Assembly (NCBI RefSeq): GCF_025736935.1
Contig: NZ_CP107048.1
Span: 558,001-622,000 of the forward strand
Length of the DNA: 64,000 nt
Origin: Qipengyuania sp. SS22
GTDB lineage: Bacteria > Pseudomonadota > Alphaproteobacteria > Sphingomonadales > Sphingomonadaceae
Direction of reading: 5' to 3'
Positions 36,052-43,049 of the stretch are shown here, piece after piece. A program made the translations under genes and the position numbers. Within the stretch, counting starts at the first letter, position 1; each line of letters begins with the position of its first letter. Below the pieces are notes generated by a model. It searched no databases. It had not been told where the DNA came from and was given only the letters and a program-made list of their open reading frames with translations.

Positions 36052-36672
36052 TCAGCGCGAGGAGTCGAGCTCCTCGCGCATCTCCGGCGTCATTTCGCGG
36101 CCGATAGCGGCCTCCGCTTCGGCTTGCAGCTTTGGAGTTAGAACCGCGGTGCGTGGCGGCAGGGGCGTTTCGTCGCCCATCTCCCCGTTCGCTTCGATGT
36201 CTTCGAGCAACAGCTCCATCTGCGCGATTTCCTTCACCTGAGCCTTGATGATCGCATCGGCCAGTTCGCGAACGCGCGGGTCCGAGATCTGCGCGCGCCG
36301 ACTGGTCAGCACCGCAATCGAGTGGTGCGGGATCATCGCCTTCATGTAGGCTTGGTCGTCCACCGTTGCCTGGCTGCGGGCGAGAAACAGGAACAACGCG
36401 AAGCCCAGCACCGCGCCGACCATCACCAGCACCTTCGTCAGCAACGTGCGATACATGCCCCACATGAAGCCGAGCATGATGACGATCATCGCCATGCCCA
36501 TCATCATGGCCATCCACATGCGGGTCTGGCTGAACCAGATATGCCCGGGCTCGTAGACATTTGAGTATTTGAGCACGAACATCGTGACGATCGATGTCGC
36601 GATCATCGCCGCGAAGGTTGGCCATTTGCTCTGGTGAGCCTGTTCGGTCGAGGGCGTGTTCGCGTCTGCCAT
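36052..36672 (-). CDS. Membrane DUF305 protein
   Basis: A 206-residue protein with three membrane segments, very Met-rich in the second (MWMAMMMGMAMIVIMLGFMWGM), followed by a DUF305 (ferritin-like) domain with the metal motif YMKAMIPHHSIAVL. The ATG at 36672 has GGAG upstream and is preceded by a CsoR-type operator. Its stop abuts that of the MauE gene. DUF305 proteins are common in copper and silver islands; the Met-rich helix suggests a role with Cu(I) at the membrane, but this is inferred. Confidence 0.85.
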   Translation of the reverse strand: MADANTPSTEQAHQSKWPTFAAMIATSIVTMFVLKYSNVYEPGHIWFSQTRMWMAMMMGMAMIVIMLGFMWGMYRTLLTKVLVMVGAVLGFALFLFLARSQATVDDQAYMKAMIPHHSIAVLTSRRAQISDPRVRELADAIIKAQVKEIAQMELLLEDIEANGEMGDETPLPPRTAVLTPKLQAEAEAAIGREMTPEMREELDSSR

Positions 36673-36692
36673 TGGTGTCTCCTCATGGAGAC

Positions 36693-36721
36693 TTACACCC
36701 CCCAGGGGTATCCGGTTCCAA
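36693..36721 (-). promoter_or_regulatory. CsoR-type operator and promoter of the DUF305 gene
   Basis: On the minus strand TTGGAA (36716-36721), 17 bp, GTGTAA (36693-36698) forms a plausible promoter, with TACACCCCCCAGGGGTAT (36694-36711, plus-strand reading) in the spacer. Its arms match the copA/csoR operator closely, so the DUF305 gene is probably in the same copper regulon. Confidence 0.62.
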
Positions 36722-36868
36722 TTTTGTGCGACGCAAGCCGACACGCTGGGACAAAAGAGCCAGTGGGAGCCGGTGGATGGCAGGACCGCCCAAATCCAGC
36801 CTCATAGGCAGCATCAGGGTCGAGCACACCGGCACGGTCTAGGACTTCTTGAATTCGGCGATCCGCGA

Positions 36869-37432
36869 CTATGTCGCGGTGACAGGTTCGTCTTTCAGCG
36901 CGCGATACACGCTCGCTCGTGCGATCCCCAGCTTCGTTGCTATGTTGGTCGCCCCGAACCCCTGATCGTGCAGAGAACGCACCTGCTCGGCGTCCACGGT
37001 GCGTTTCCGCCCCTTGTAGATACCAGCAGCCTTGGCGCGCTGGATACCTTCGCGCTGACGTTCCTTGCGGATGTCGGTTTCAAACTCGGCGACCGCACCG
37101 AGGATGCCGAGGATCAGCTTCCCCATACTGGTAGTAGTATCGACCGCTCCCTGCTGCACGCACCGAAAACCCACCTGCTTGGCTGACAGCTGGGCAATGA
37201 TGTCGTGAAGATCGCGACCAGATCGAGCGAGGCGGTCCAGGCGCGTGACCACCAGCGTATCACCCTCGCGCACCCAATCGAGACACGCGGCGAGCGCTTG
37301 GCGGTCGTTGCGCGTCGTTCCTGTGACCTTCTCCGAGAAGACCTTTTCACACCCCGCGTCGGCGAGTTGCTCAAGCTGGAGGTCGAGGTTCTGGGAGCTG
37401 CTGCTGACGCGCGCGTATCCGACAATGCTCAT
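36869..37432 (-). CDS. Serine recombinase (Tn3-type resolvase/invertase)
   Basis: A 187-residue small serine recombinase. The catalytic Ser is in G-Y-A-R-V-S10; the conserved R-L-D-R-L-A-R-S and EFETDIRKERQREGIQRAKAAG (long E helix) are present, and a C-terminal HTH (GATNIATKLGIARASVYRAL) binds the crossover site. Normal length for resolvases. The 197 bp between the DUF305 gene and this gene have no gene; a 7-bp hairpin overlaps its stop (36863-36879). No transposase is associated, so it is either a relic of a Tn3-like element or a resolution system of the island. Confidence 0.92.
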   Translation of the reverse strand: MSIVGYARVSSSSQNLDLQLEQLADAGCEKVFSEKVTGTTRNDRQALAACLDWVREGDTLVVTRLDRLARSGRDLHDIIAQLSAKQVGFRCVQQGAVDTTTSMGKLILGILGAVAEFETDIRKERQREGIQRAKAAGIYKGRKRTVDAEQVRSLHDQGFGATNIATKLGIARASVYRALKDEPVTAT

Positions 37433-37448
37433 GTGGTGGTTCTCGCTG

Positions 37449-37540
37449 TCTCATTAGGGTCTAGAGTCAGCGCAGCATAGCGTCTCACAATCGGGATCTA
37501 ACTCGTATGAGACATTACGTGGACGCGGTGAGACGTCTCG
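37449..37540. other. Probable res site with repeated TGAGAC/GTCTCA units
   Basis: Directly upstream of the resolvase start, the hexamer GTCTCA occurs at 37449-37454 and 37483-37488, and its complement TGAGAC at 37508-37513 and 37529-37534; the last runs into GTCTCG (37535-37540). Spaced inverted units next to a resolvase gene are the usual form of a res site and also its operator. The rest of the gap to 37777 holds no gene. Confidence 0.6.
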
Positions 37541-37777
37541 GATGGGTATACTCTTAGCGGTAGGCAATGCTTAACTATCGCGAAAAATTCGCTTTAGCGT
37601 CGGCTACAGGACAACATCTACCTTTTGTTTATTCTTGAGCGCCTAGCTGTGCCTTCAAGTCCAAGGGCTCAAGCGTCGAAAAGTCCGAACCAACCATAAT
37701 CATCGATTGATTTCGGAGATTTATTGCGCTTTCTACGGCGCTTCCCGATTGGCGGGATTTAACAGGGGGTTGCCTAT

Positions 37778-38257
37778 ATGAAGAAATTTCTGTTCGCCGC
37801 GTTTGCGGCGCTTTCGTTGTCGGCGTGCGCTAGCAGTGTGCTGGTCGTCGAACAGCCGTATGCAGGTCAGGAGAAATTCACGACCGCGAATGTCGAATTC
37901 GACAATGGCGGCGTTCCAATCGACAATGACAATCGTGCCTACACTCAAGAGAAACTCGAAGAGGAACTCTTCAGAGGGGAGTCGCCGATCTTCGCTATGG
38001 GCGAAGGGCTGACCATCAAATGGCGTTACGTCGGTTTTAATGAAGGTAGCCGTCTTGGTCGCTATCTCACCGGCGGTATCGGCGGCGGTTCGAAAGTCGT
38101 TCTAGAAGTCGATTTCGTCAGCCCTACGGGTGAAGTTCTTGCTACTGTGCGTGGCGAGGGTTCTGTCGGTGGCGGATTGTTTGGCGGATCCAATAAGACA
38201 GGTATCGACAAAGCTGCGCGGCATGTAGCAGACTACGCTGCATCAAATTTGCGCTAA
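37778..38257 (+). CDS. DUF4410-like lipoprotein
   Basis: A 159-residue predicted lipoprotein. The signal peptide ends in a lipobox L-S-A-C (Cys18), followed by a compact domain rich in Gly with TANVEFDNGG and a C-terminal GIDKAARHVADYAA helix, resembling DUF4410 proteins. These are envelope lipoproteins of unknown role. An AGGGGG site lies 10 bases before the ATG. A strong terminator follows, so it is an independent gene. Confidence 0.75.
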   Translation: MKKFLFAAFAALSLSACASSVLVVEQPYAGQEKFTTANVEFDNGGVPIDNDNRAYTQEKLEEELFRGESPIFAMGEGLTIKWRYVGFNEGSRLGRYLTGGIGGGSKVVLEVDFVSPTGEVLATVRGEGSVGGGLFGGSNKTGIDKAARHVADYAASNLR

Positions 38258-38275
38258 GCGAAAATTTCGCAAGAC

Positions 38276-38310
38276 TGGGCCGCTTCGAAACAATCGAGGC
38301 GGCCCATTTT
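38276..38310 (+). terminator. Intrinsic terminator of the lipoprotein gene
   Basis: A 13-bp stem (38276-38288 with 38294-38306, one G-T pair) with loop AACAA is followed by TTTT at 38307-38310. It lies 19 bp after the stop codon. The 170 bp beyond it hold no gene. Confidence 0.85.
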
Positions 38311-38479
38311 CTGAAGAACGACAGGTCACCATCAGGGCCAAAGCCCTCGGTATCAGGGTCGCATTCTCCTACCGGGTAACCCGCCGTTCCTGCCTACCAA
38401 GTAGGCTAAGCCCCTAAAGCGCAACACCGTGGTTCTCACGCCATCCCAGGATGGCACAAACCTCCATGATGATCGCGCA

Positions 38480-38707
38480 TCATTGACTAAACGCGGGTCC
38501 CAGCCGCGTGTCCCTGCTTCCGCACCGCGAGCAACGCAGTCGACCCTCAAGCGCCGTCATCTGCTTCGACCAGCCGCGCTGTTGGCATTGCAGAACGATT
38601 TGCAGCGGATCCATCACCGCGACCCTGCGACAGCGCCGACAATCCACGCGAAGTGCATAGCCATGGCGTGAATAGTCGGCGATGCTGTCGAGGCGCTTTG
38701 AACTCAT
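38480..38707 (-). CDS. Small zinc-ribbon-like protein
   Basis: A 75-residue protein with two C-x-x-C pairs (C-R-R-C near residue 24, C-S-R-C near residue 61) suited to one zinc, and segments YSRHGYALRVDC and GRLRCSRCGSRDTRL. I recognise it only as a type of small orphan common in sphingomonad mobile regions. The ATG at 38707 overlaps the stop of a 30-codon membrane peptide (ATGA), so translation is probably coupled. Confidence 0.65.
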   Translation of the reverse strand: MSSKRLDSIADYSRHGYALRVDCRRCRRVAVMDPLQIVLQCQQRGWSKQMTALEGRLRCSRCGSRDTRLGPAFSQ

Positions 38708-38796
38708 GGCTTGCGGCGCACGGACCATATGAGGGCTGAAAACGCTGTGATGAGGGCAGCGAACGCCGATATGATGAGTGGGTCGATAATTAGCAC
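38704..38796 (-). CDS. 30-residue membrane peptide upstream of the zinc-ribbon gene
   Basis: A GTG start at 38796 has a perfect GGAGG five bases upstream. The product is a single hydrophobic helix (LIISAFAALITAFSALIW) ending in V-R-R-K-P, and its stop overlaps the ATG of the next gene. It is too short to be confident on coding statistics, but the ribosome site, composition and ATGA junction agree. It could be a leader peptide that sets translation of the downstream gene or a small membrane protein. Confidence 0.5.
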   Translation of the reverse strand: MLIIDPLIISAFAALITAFSALIWSVRRKP

Positions 38797-38856
38797 GGCA
38801 ACCTCCGAATCAGATCGTGGGCTTAGTTCACTTTTTGTTCCGAGTAGGAAAGGGCG

Positions 38857-39576
38857 ATGATGTATATGGACACACCGAAGCTGCATTCCCTGTGTCTTGC
38901 CGCTGCGCTGGTCTGCAGCGCACCTGCAGTGGCGCAAGTTCACGTCGGCCAAGCTGTTGCTGTCGATGGCGACTCTCTCGAGATCGGCGGTGTGCGGTTT
39001 CGCCTATTCGGGGTTGATGCCTTGGAGGCGCGCCAGACTTGCAATCGCCGTAACCAGATTTGGGAATGCGGGCAGGAGGCAGCGGCTGTCTTGCGCGGTA
39101 TGCTCGAAGAAAAGCCGGTCAGCTGCGACCAGAAGGACATAGACCAGTATGGCCGCGTCGTTGCTGTGTGCACCGCGAACGGTCGCGATCTTGCGCAGGA
39201 GATGGTGCGCATGGGTCTAGCTGTGGCTCTGCCTGAATTTACCACCGACTATGTGGAGTGGGAAGATCTGGCGCGGCAGCGCGGCCTGGGCATATGGAGC
39301 GCGGAGTTCGAGCAGCCGTCTGAATTTCGTGCCCGCGATGCCGAAAGCATTCGCGAAAAGCGTGCTATGCTCGAAGAAGCGAGGCGTCGAGAGGCTGCGC
39401 GGCAGGAAGTAAGCCGAGGAGAGCGCGGCGGTGCTGCAAATGTATACTATCGCAACTGCGCTGAAGCACGAGCAGCCGGCGCAGCGCCTATTTATCGGGG
39501 GCAACCAGGTTACCGGCCAGAAATGGATGGTGATAGTGATGGAATTGCATGCGAGCCCTATCGAGGGAGACGGTAG
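38857..39576 (+). CDS. Secreted thermonuclease-like protein with Excalibur domain
   Basis: A 239-residue exported nuclease-fold protein. A signal peptide (CLAAALVCSAPAVAQ) leads into an SNase/TNase-like domain (VDGDSLEIGGVRFRLFGVDALE, with IDQYGRVVAVC), then a charged helical linker (residues about 160-200) and a C-terminal Excalibur Ca2+ motif D-x-D-x-D-G-I-A-C-E. Catalytic Arg residues of SNase are partly visible (RFRLFG, YGRVVA). It probably cleaves nucleic acid outside the cytoplasm. GAAAGGG lies upstream of the ATG. It is divergent from the zinc-ribbon gene. Confidence 0.88.
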   Translation: MMYMDTPKLHSLCLAAALVCSAPAVAQVHVGQAVAVDGDSLEIGGVRFRLFGVDALEARQTCNRRNQIWECGQEAAAVLRGMLEEKPVSCDQKDIDQYGRVVAVCTANGRDLAQEMVRMGLAVALPEFTTDYVEWEDLARQRGLGIWSAEFEQPSEFRARDAESIREKRAMLEEARRREAARQEVSRGERGGAANVYYRNCAEARAAGAAPIYRGQPGYRPEMDGDSDGIACEPYRGRR

Positions 39577-39656
39577 ACCTGATCGACGTGCTGGTTTTGA
39601 ACCCAAGGTGGGTTCATGTCCTTTTGTGTGAACTGGTGAGAGGGCATGCTGCCGCT

Positions 39657-39761
39657 ATGACCGACAGGCGCCCCGGGAAGGTCTCTACGATTGAATTCGT
39701 GACCCTCTTGGTCGCCCATGCAGTCATCGTTGTCTTTGCACTTGTTTGGGCGTTCTTGTGA
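39657..39761 (+). CDS. 34-residue membrane peptide coupled to the next gene
   Basis: From an ATG at 39657 a short frame encodes a basic N-terminus (MTDRRPGKV) and one membrane helix (FVTLLVAHAVIVVFALVWAFL). Its stop overlaps a GTG start (GTGA) of the following gene. The ribosome site is weak (GAGAGG about 13 bases upstream). The arrangement repeats that at 38704-38796 and is therefore more convincing than either alone. Confidence 0.4.
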   Translation: MTDRRPGKVSTIEFVTLLVAHAVIVVFALVWAFL

Positions 39762-39958
39762 GGATTACCCGTGAGCAGGAGATCTGGGCCATGGCGCTCT
39801 GGGTCGATCGCGAGCACGGTGAAGACGCCGAGGAGTTTATTGCGGAGAAGGTGCTGCAATTCGAGCATCGCGGCGAGACTGGTGGCAAGGACCTCTGGAT
39901 GCAGGTGGCCCGGCGGTATGTCGAGCTTAGGGATGCGCTAACCGCCGAGCCAAACTGA
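39758..39958 (+). CDS. Small helical protein, DUF6961-like
   Basis: A 66-residue protein beginning R-I-T-R-E-Q-E-I-W-A-M-A-L, with D-A-E-E-F-I-A-E and L-W-M-Q-V-A-R-R; this pattern of a small helical protein is frequent in sphingomonad genomes and mobile elements. Function is unknown. GTG at 39758 is preferred because it overlaps the upstream peptide stop; an alternative start lies at 39746. Confidence 0.62.
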   Translation: MRITREQEIWAMALWVDREHGEDAEEFIAEKVLQFEHRGETGGKDLWMQVARRYVELRDALTAEPN

Positions 39959-39963
39959 TCAGA

Positions 39964-40491
39964 TTAGCGGTGCGACCAGCCGCCGACGTCCTTGTCGAAC
40001 TTCACGAGGCCGATCGGTCCGCATTCAAGCAGGTGCGGCAGGTTGCGAACTTCGTCGTCAGGCAAGTCACTCATACCGTCCGCGATGCGCAAGGTTCGCG
40101 TCTCCCCCATCGGGACGCGCAAGGCGGTCGTGAACACCGAGGCGGCGATGTCGATGTTGGGCGCGATCGCGAACAGGTCGTCACCTCCATCGGCGGCGAG
40201 CCGGAAGAGCTTCAGCCGCTGGACCGGGGCGGTGTGTGCTACCCAACCGATCTCACAGAAGCTCGCAAAGCCCACCGAAGCGCTCTCCAGCAGGACATCG
40301 AGACCACGCCGGTGATCGCCGATGAGAGTCTCATCCACGCGGGTGAGCGTCAGATCCTCGTGTTCGAGTCCCAGTGCTTCCTCGTGCTCGACAGCGGCCA
40401 TCCATGCCCTGTCCTTGGAGGGGGCGATGATGTGACCGCGGACCTCGCCGTCCTGACGCTGGATGACGACTTCGTAGAGGTGAAACTTCAT
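39964..40491 (-). CDS. Hypothetical protein
   Basis: A 175-residue acidic protein starting MKFHLYEVVIQRQDGE (ATG 40491). The N-terminal 60 residues look like a small alpha-beta domain for a modified or exported partner (YEVVIQRQDGEVRGHIIAPSKDRA), and the remainder is unassigned. No membrane segment, signal peptide or catalytic motif is visible. It ends 5 bp from the convergent DUF6961-like gene and is 38 bp downstream of another orphan in the same direction. Confidence 0.6.
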   Translation of the reverse strand: MKFHLYEVVIQRQDGEVRGHIIAPSKDRAWMAAVEHEEALGLEHEDLTLTRVDETLIGDHRRGLDVLLESASVGFASFCEIGWVAHTAPVQRLKLFRLAADGGDDLFAIAPNIDIAASVFTTALRVPMGETRTLRIADGMSDLPDDEVRNLPHLLECGPIGLVKFDKDVGGWSHR

Positions 40492-40529
40492 GTCTGTAGA
40501 CCTTCTTGTGGTAGTTATTGCACCAAGGT

Positions 40530-41045
40530 CTACGAGCGCCCCGAGTGGGTGTCGGGTGGGCAATGCGGTGGCGCGACAGGATCGTCACCCTGTGCGGTTG
40601 GATTAAATGGCTCCCAAAGAGGTCTGTTTGAGTTCAGTGCTAGCGGCTGTTCAAGTAGCGCAACCCTAATTCGTGCCCGCCGGACCATTTTTGGAAGAGA
40701 TTTGTCAGTGTATCCATGCGGGGTGGCGTGGGCGTCGAGCCAGTCAGCTACTCGCCGAGGCATCGCGCCTTTCGGCCCCCATTCTGCGGTCAGCCATGTG
40801 TCTGCCGCCCAAACGTCAGCGGCAAACTGAATGGCGCGCTCGAACGTCCCTTGCTCGAAGAAATGGTATCCCGGCCGCATTACATAATCGGCAAACTCAC
40901 GCACTGCTGCCCGCCTGTCGCGCTCGCCCAGCACGCGGGTTGTGAAGTCCTCGGACAAGATCTTTCGATAGTCCGCCATACGAGCACGCTCATCGGCCTT
41001 GTTACGCTTCCAGCGCGCGGTTTGCTTCGCCTGGTCGATCGCCAT
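40530..41045 (-). CDS. Hypothetical protein
   Basis: A 171-residue basic protein with a charged helical N-terminus (AKQTARWKRNKADERARMADYRK) and W-rich middle (FAADVWAADTWLTAEWGPKG). The C-terminal 30 residues are Pro-rich and likely disordered. No family is recognised. It shares direction with the 39964-40491 gene and may form an operon with it. Confidence 0.55.
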   Translation of the reverse strand: MAIDQAKQTARWKRNKADERARMADYRKILSEDFTTRVLGERDRRAAVREFADYVMRPGYHFFEQGTFERAIQFAADVWAADTWLTAEWGPKGAMPRRVADWLDAHATPHGYTDKSLPKMVRRARIRVALLEQPLALNSNRPLWEPFNPTAQGDDPVAPPHCPPDTHSGRS

Positions 41046-41183
41046 TTGAGTGCGACTAGCGGCGCGGACGATATTGGAAACAAAATTCGCCCAGAGACCT
41101 GGGGGAAAATGTGCGTAGATCGCATCTCACTCGCCGGACAGCCGGTCCAGCGGGATCAACGTCCCAAAGAAGGAGTGATTGAA

Positions 41184-41516
41184 ATGCATGAATACCCACT
41201 GTCCGATCAGATCGTCGATGCTTTGGAAATCGCATTTCGCTTTGTTTACGGATCCGAAAATTATGAGGACTTCCAAGCTTGGATCGGGGAGCACGCTTGG
41301 CTTGATTGTCGGGATGGCGGCGATCGTTTTCTCTTCCATGGAGGGGTGCTGCTTCGGGATGCACTTGATGGTATCGAGAAGGGCGTGTTTTCTCCGCCTA
41401 GGCCGGACAAGGCGCTGCTGCTTTTGGCAGAACGAACTCTTGAAGCAATCGAGGTTGCTCAAGAGATTGCGACGACATGGGGCATGCCGAAGACACTCAT
41501 GTCTCATGCGGTATAA
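41184..41516 (+). CDS. Hypothetical protein
   Basis: A 110-residue protein starting MHEYPLSDQIVDALEIAF. AAGGAG 10 bases upstream selects the ATG at 41184 within a longer frame. It is alpha-helical and acidic with aromatic residues (RFVYGSENYEDFQAWIGEHAW), ending in a helix that repeats LLLLAERTLEAIEVAQEI. No known domain recognised. Confidence 0.6.
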   Translation: MHEYPLSDQIVDALEIAFRFVYGSENYEDFQAWIGEHAWLDCRDGGDRFLFHGGVLLRDALDGIEKGVFSPPRPDKALLLLAERTLEAIEVAQEIATTWGMPKTLMSHAV

Positions 41517-42671
41517 ACGCAAAGACTAAGTTGAAAGATCGCAGCCAATGGATGGCGCTGACTAAAAACCCACCGGGATTTCGGCGCCATCCTGGTCAGT
41601 GAGACCAGCCGTTCATAGGACTTCCATTCCCAACGGAGTTGACCGCAATCATGGTTCCCTCCGTTGGAATGGAAGCTCGGATTGTTTAGGGACTAAAGGG
41701 AGGTCCATTCTCTCCGAAGGGTGGTTCTGTCCCGAAAACAGGAACTTACCGATTCCCAAGTGTAGGGCAGAAAAATCAAAACCTCGTTGGTAAAGAAACG
41801 CGGACCCACAACCGATGGGGTTCATGATCCCCATTCATGCCATGACCACCCATACCATGCGACCATGGAGTCCATAATGCCAGCTACCATTGGACCGGAG
41901 TAAGCATGCTTCATGGGTTCATGGGGTAGGGGACTTGATGGTTGAAGGGGCGGTCATGGTCTTCGTGGGTTCCATGGTGTTCATGTCTAAGCAGCTACCG
42001 GGCTTCGCCCGGCAGCGGAACGACGCTGCTTCGCAGCATCGATCCAGATTGTTTTGAATGTGAATTTGATTCCAAATCACCATCCCAAGGAAGACATTAA
42101 TCCCCCCGCCACCATGCAAAGAGATCAGCATGGCAGCGGAGAGGTTATTCCTGGTTATCCCATGGGAAGTGGTAGAGAGCATCGATCGTGCGACGATCAG
42201 GCTGGCGGAACGCATTACCAACCTATCTGCTCCGAAACCCCGGCCTCTCGGCCCGTTCGGTCACCCAGCACCTGCTGGGTTCACCCCGCTGAACTTTCCT
42301 GCAATTCTCACGAGGTAGGGGCATCAGCCCCATCTTTTGGCAAGCTTTCACTCCGGGGGGAGCGGGGCTTTCACCAGCCGGTCGTAACGGCTGATTTTCC
42401 CATCGCGCGCACTCGCTCGGCTCCGGTCTTCTTCCCGGCTACCGATATGCCGCAGGGCAAGCGGCGAGATCCCTTGTGCGTATGGCAACGCGCGGTCGCT
42501 AACCGACTGTCGCGGGCCGGAACTGGCTTGCCATCAGTATACCATGGAGCCGCCTTGGCTCGGACTGAAAAGTGGCCGGAGGAGCCACTCGGATGCTGCA
42601 TAAATTCGATCACGAAAGTGCCAGTGATTGGGATATTGACGCATCTACGTAGACGCGTCTATTGCAGTGTC
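41517..42671. other. 1.15-kb hairpin-rich region with no convincing gene
   Basis: Frames here are short, overlap each other and lack protein-like composition. Perfect or near-perfect hairpins recur: CTGGTC/GACCAG (41592-41608), a 17-bp stem with one bulge (41621-41638 with 41659-41675), ATGGGG/CCCCAT (41815-41834), CCGGGC-TTC-GCCCGG (41998-42012), GCTGC-TTC-GCAGC (42025-42037), ACCCAGCA/TGCTGGGT (42263-42280), GGGGC/GCCCC (42318-42331) and AGCCG/CGGCT (42376-42392). Between 41830 and 41990 CATG, CATGG and ATGG words are very frequent. Candidates are a transfer or replication origin, a structured RNA, or decayed coding DNA. Confidence 0.5.
42643..42661. promoter_or_regulatory. Palindrome TCTACGTAGA-CGCGTCTA before the small gene
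   Basis: TCTACGTAGA (42644-42653) and TAGACGCGTCTA (42650-42661) are overlapping perfect palindromes ending 10 bp before the ATG at 42672. The 15-mer ACGTAGACGCGTCTA (42647-42661) recurs at 47496-47510, 14 bp inside attR. It may be a binding site of the small protein that follows, of the integrase arm domain, or of a directionality factor. Confidence 0.5.
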
Positions 42672-42974
42672 ATGACAGACACCACCAAACGCGATAACTC
42701 CTACTGGATTGGCCGCTTGCAGAAAGACGGTCACGGCGATCTTCTCGCCCAAGTTAAGTCTGGCAAGATTACGGTCTACAAGGCCACACAGAAGGCTGGG
42801 TATCGCAAGACTGGGCCGAGGTCGCCAGCCGCGACACTATCCTATCATTGGGGGCGAGCGGACCATGACGATCGGAAACGCTTTGTCATGGCGCACCTGA
42901 AGGACGTGAACCGTGTGCTTCGGGAGGTGGGTGACGACATCAAGAAAATGAAGGCACAAAAACCCAGCGAGTAG
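42672..42974 (+). CDS. Small basic protein upstream of the integrase
   Basis: A 100-residue protein starting MTDTTKRDNSYWIGRLQKDGHGDLL. The segment AQVKSGKITVYKATQKAGYRK could form a helix-turn-helix. With pI clearly basic, a position just upstream of the integrase and a palindromic site in its leader, it could be an element regulator or excisionase-like factor; this is inference. No close family recognised. Confidence 0.58.
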   Translation: MTDTTKRDNSYWIGRLQKDGHGDLLAQVKSGKITVYKATQKAGYRKTGPRSPAATLSYHWGRADHDDRKRFVMAHLKDVNRVLREVGDDIKKMKAQKPSE

Positions 42975-43049
42975 GCTGGAAAAGAGCCCGACAGCTCACT
43001 CCACGTCTCCTAGAATAGCGGGATAAACCAATGCTCTAGGATATGCTCA

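Noticed and set aside
37449..37540. CRISPR-like array
   Set aside because: The repeated unit is only 6 bp with irregular spacing and in both orientations, which fits a resolvase site and not CRISPR. No CRISPR array was seen anywhere in the window.
41649..42613. Several 60-100 codon frames on both strands in the hairpin-rich region
   Set aside because: They overlap each other, lack ribosome sites and would be interrupted by strong stem-loops.
42054..42671. Upstream extension of the small gene at 42672
   Set aside because: The extension is rich in Pro/Ser/Arg with no domain, crosses several strong hairpins, and the ATG at 42672 gives a compact protein.
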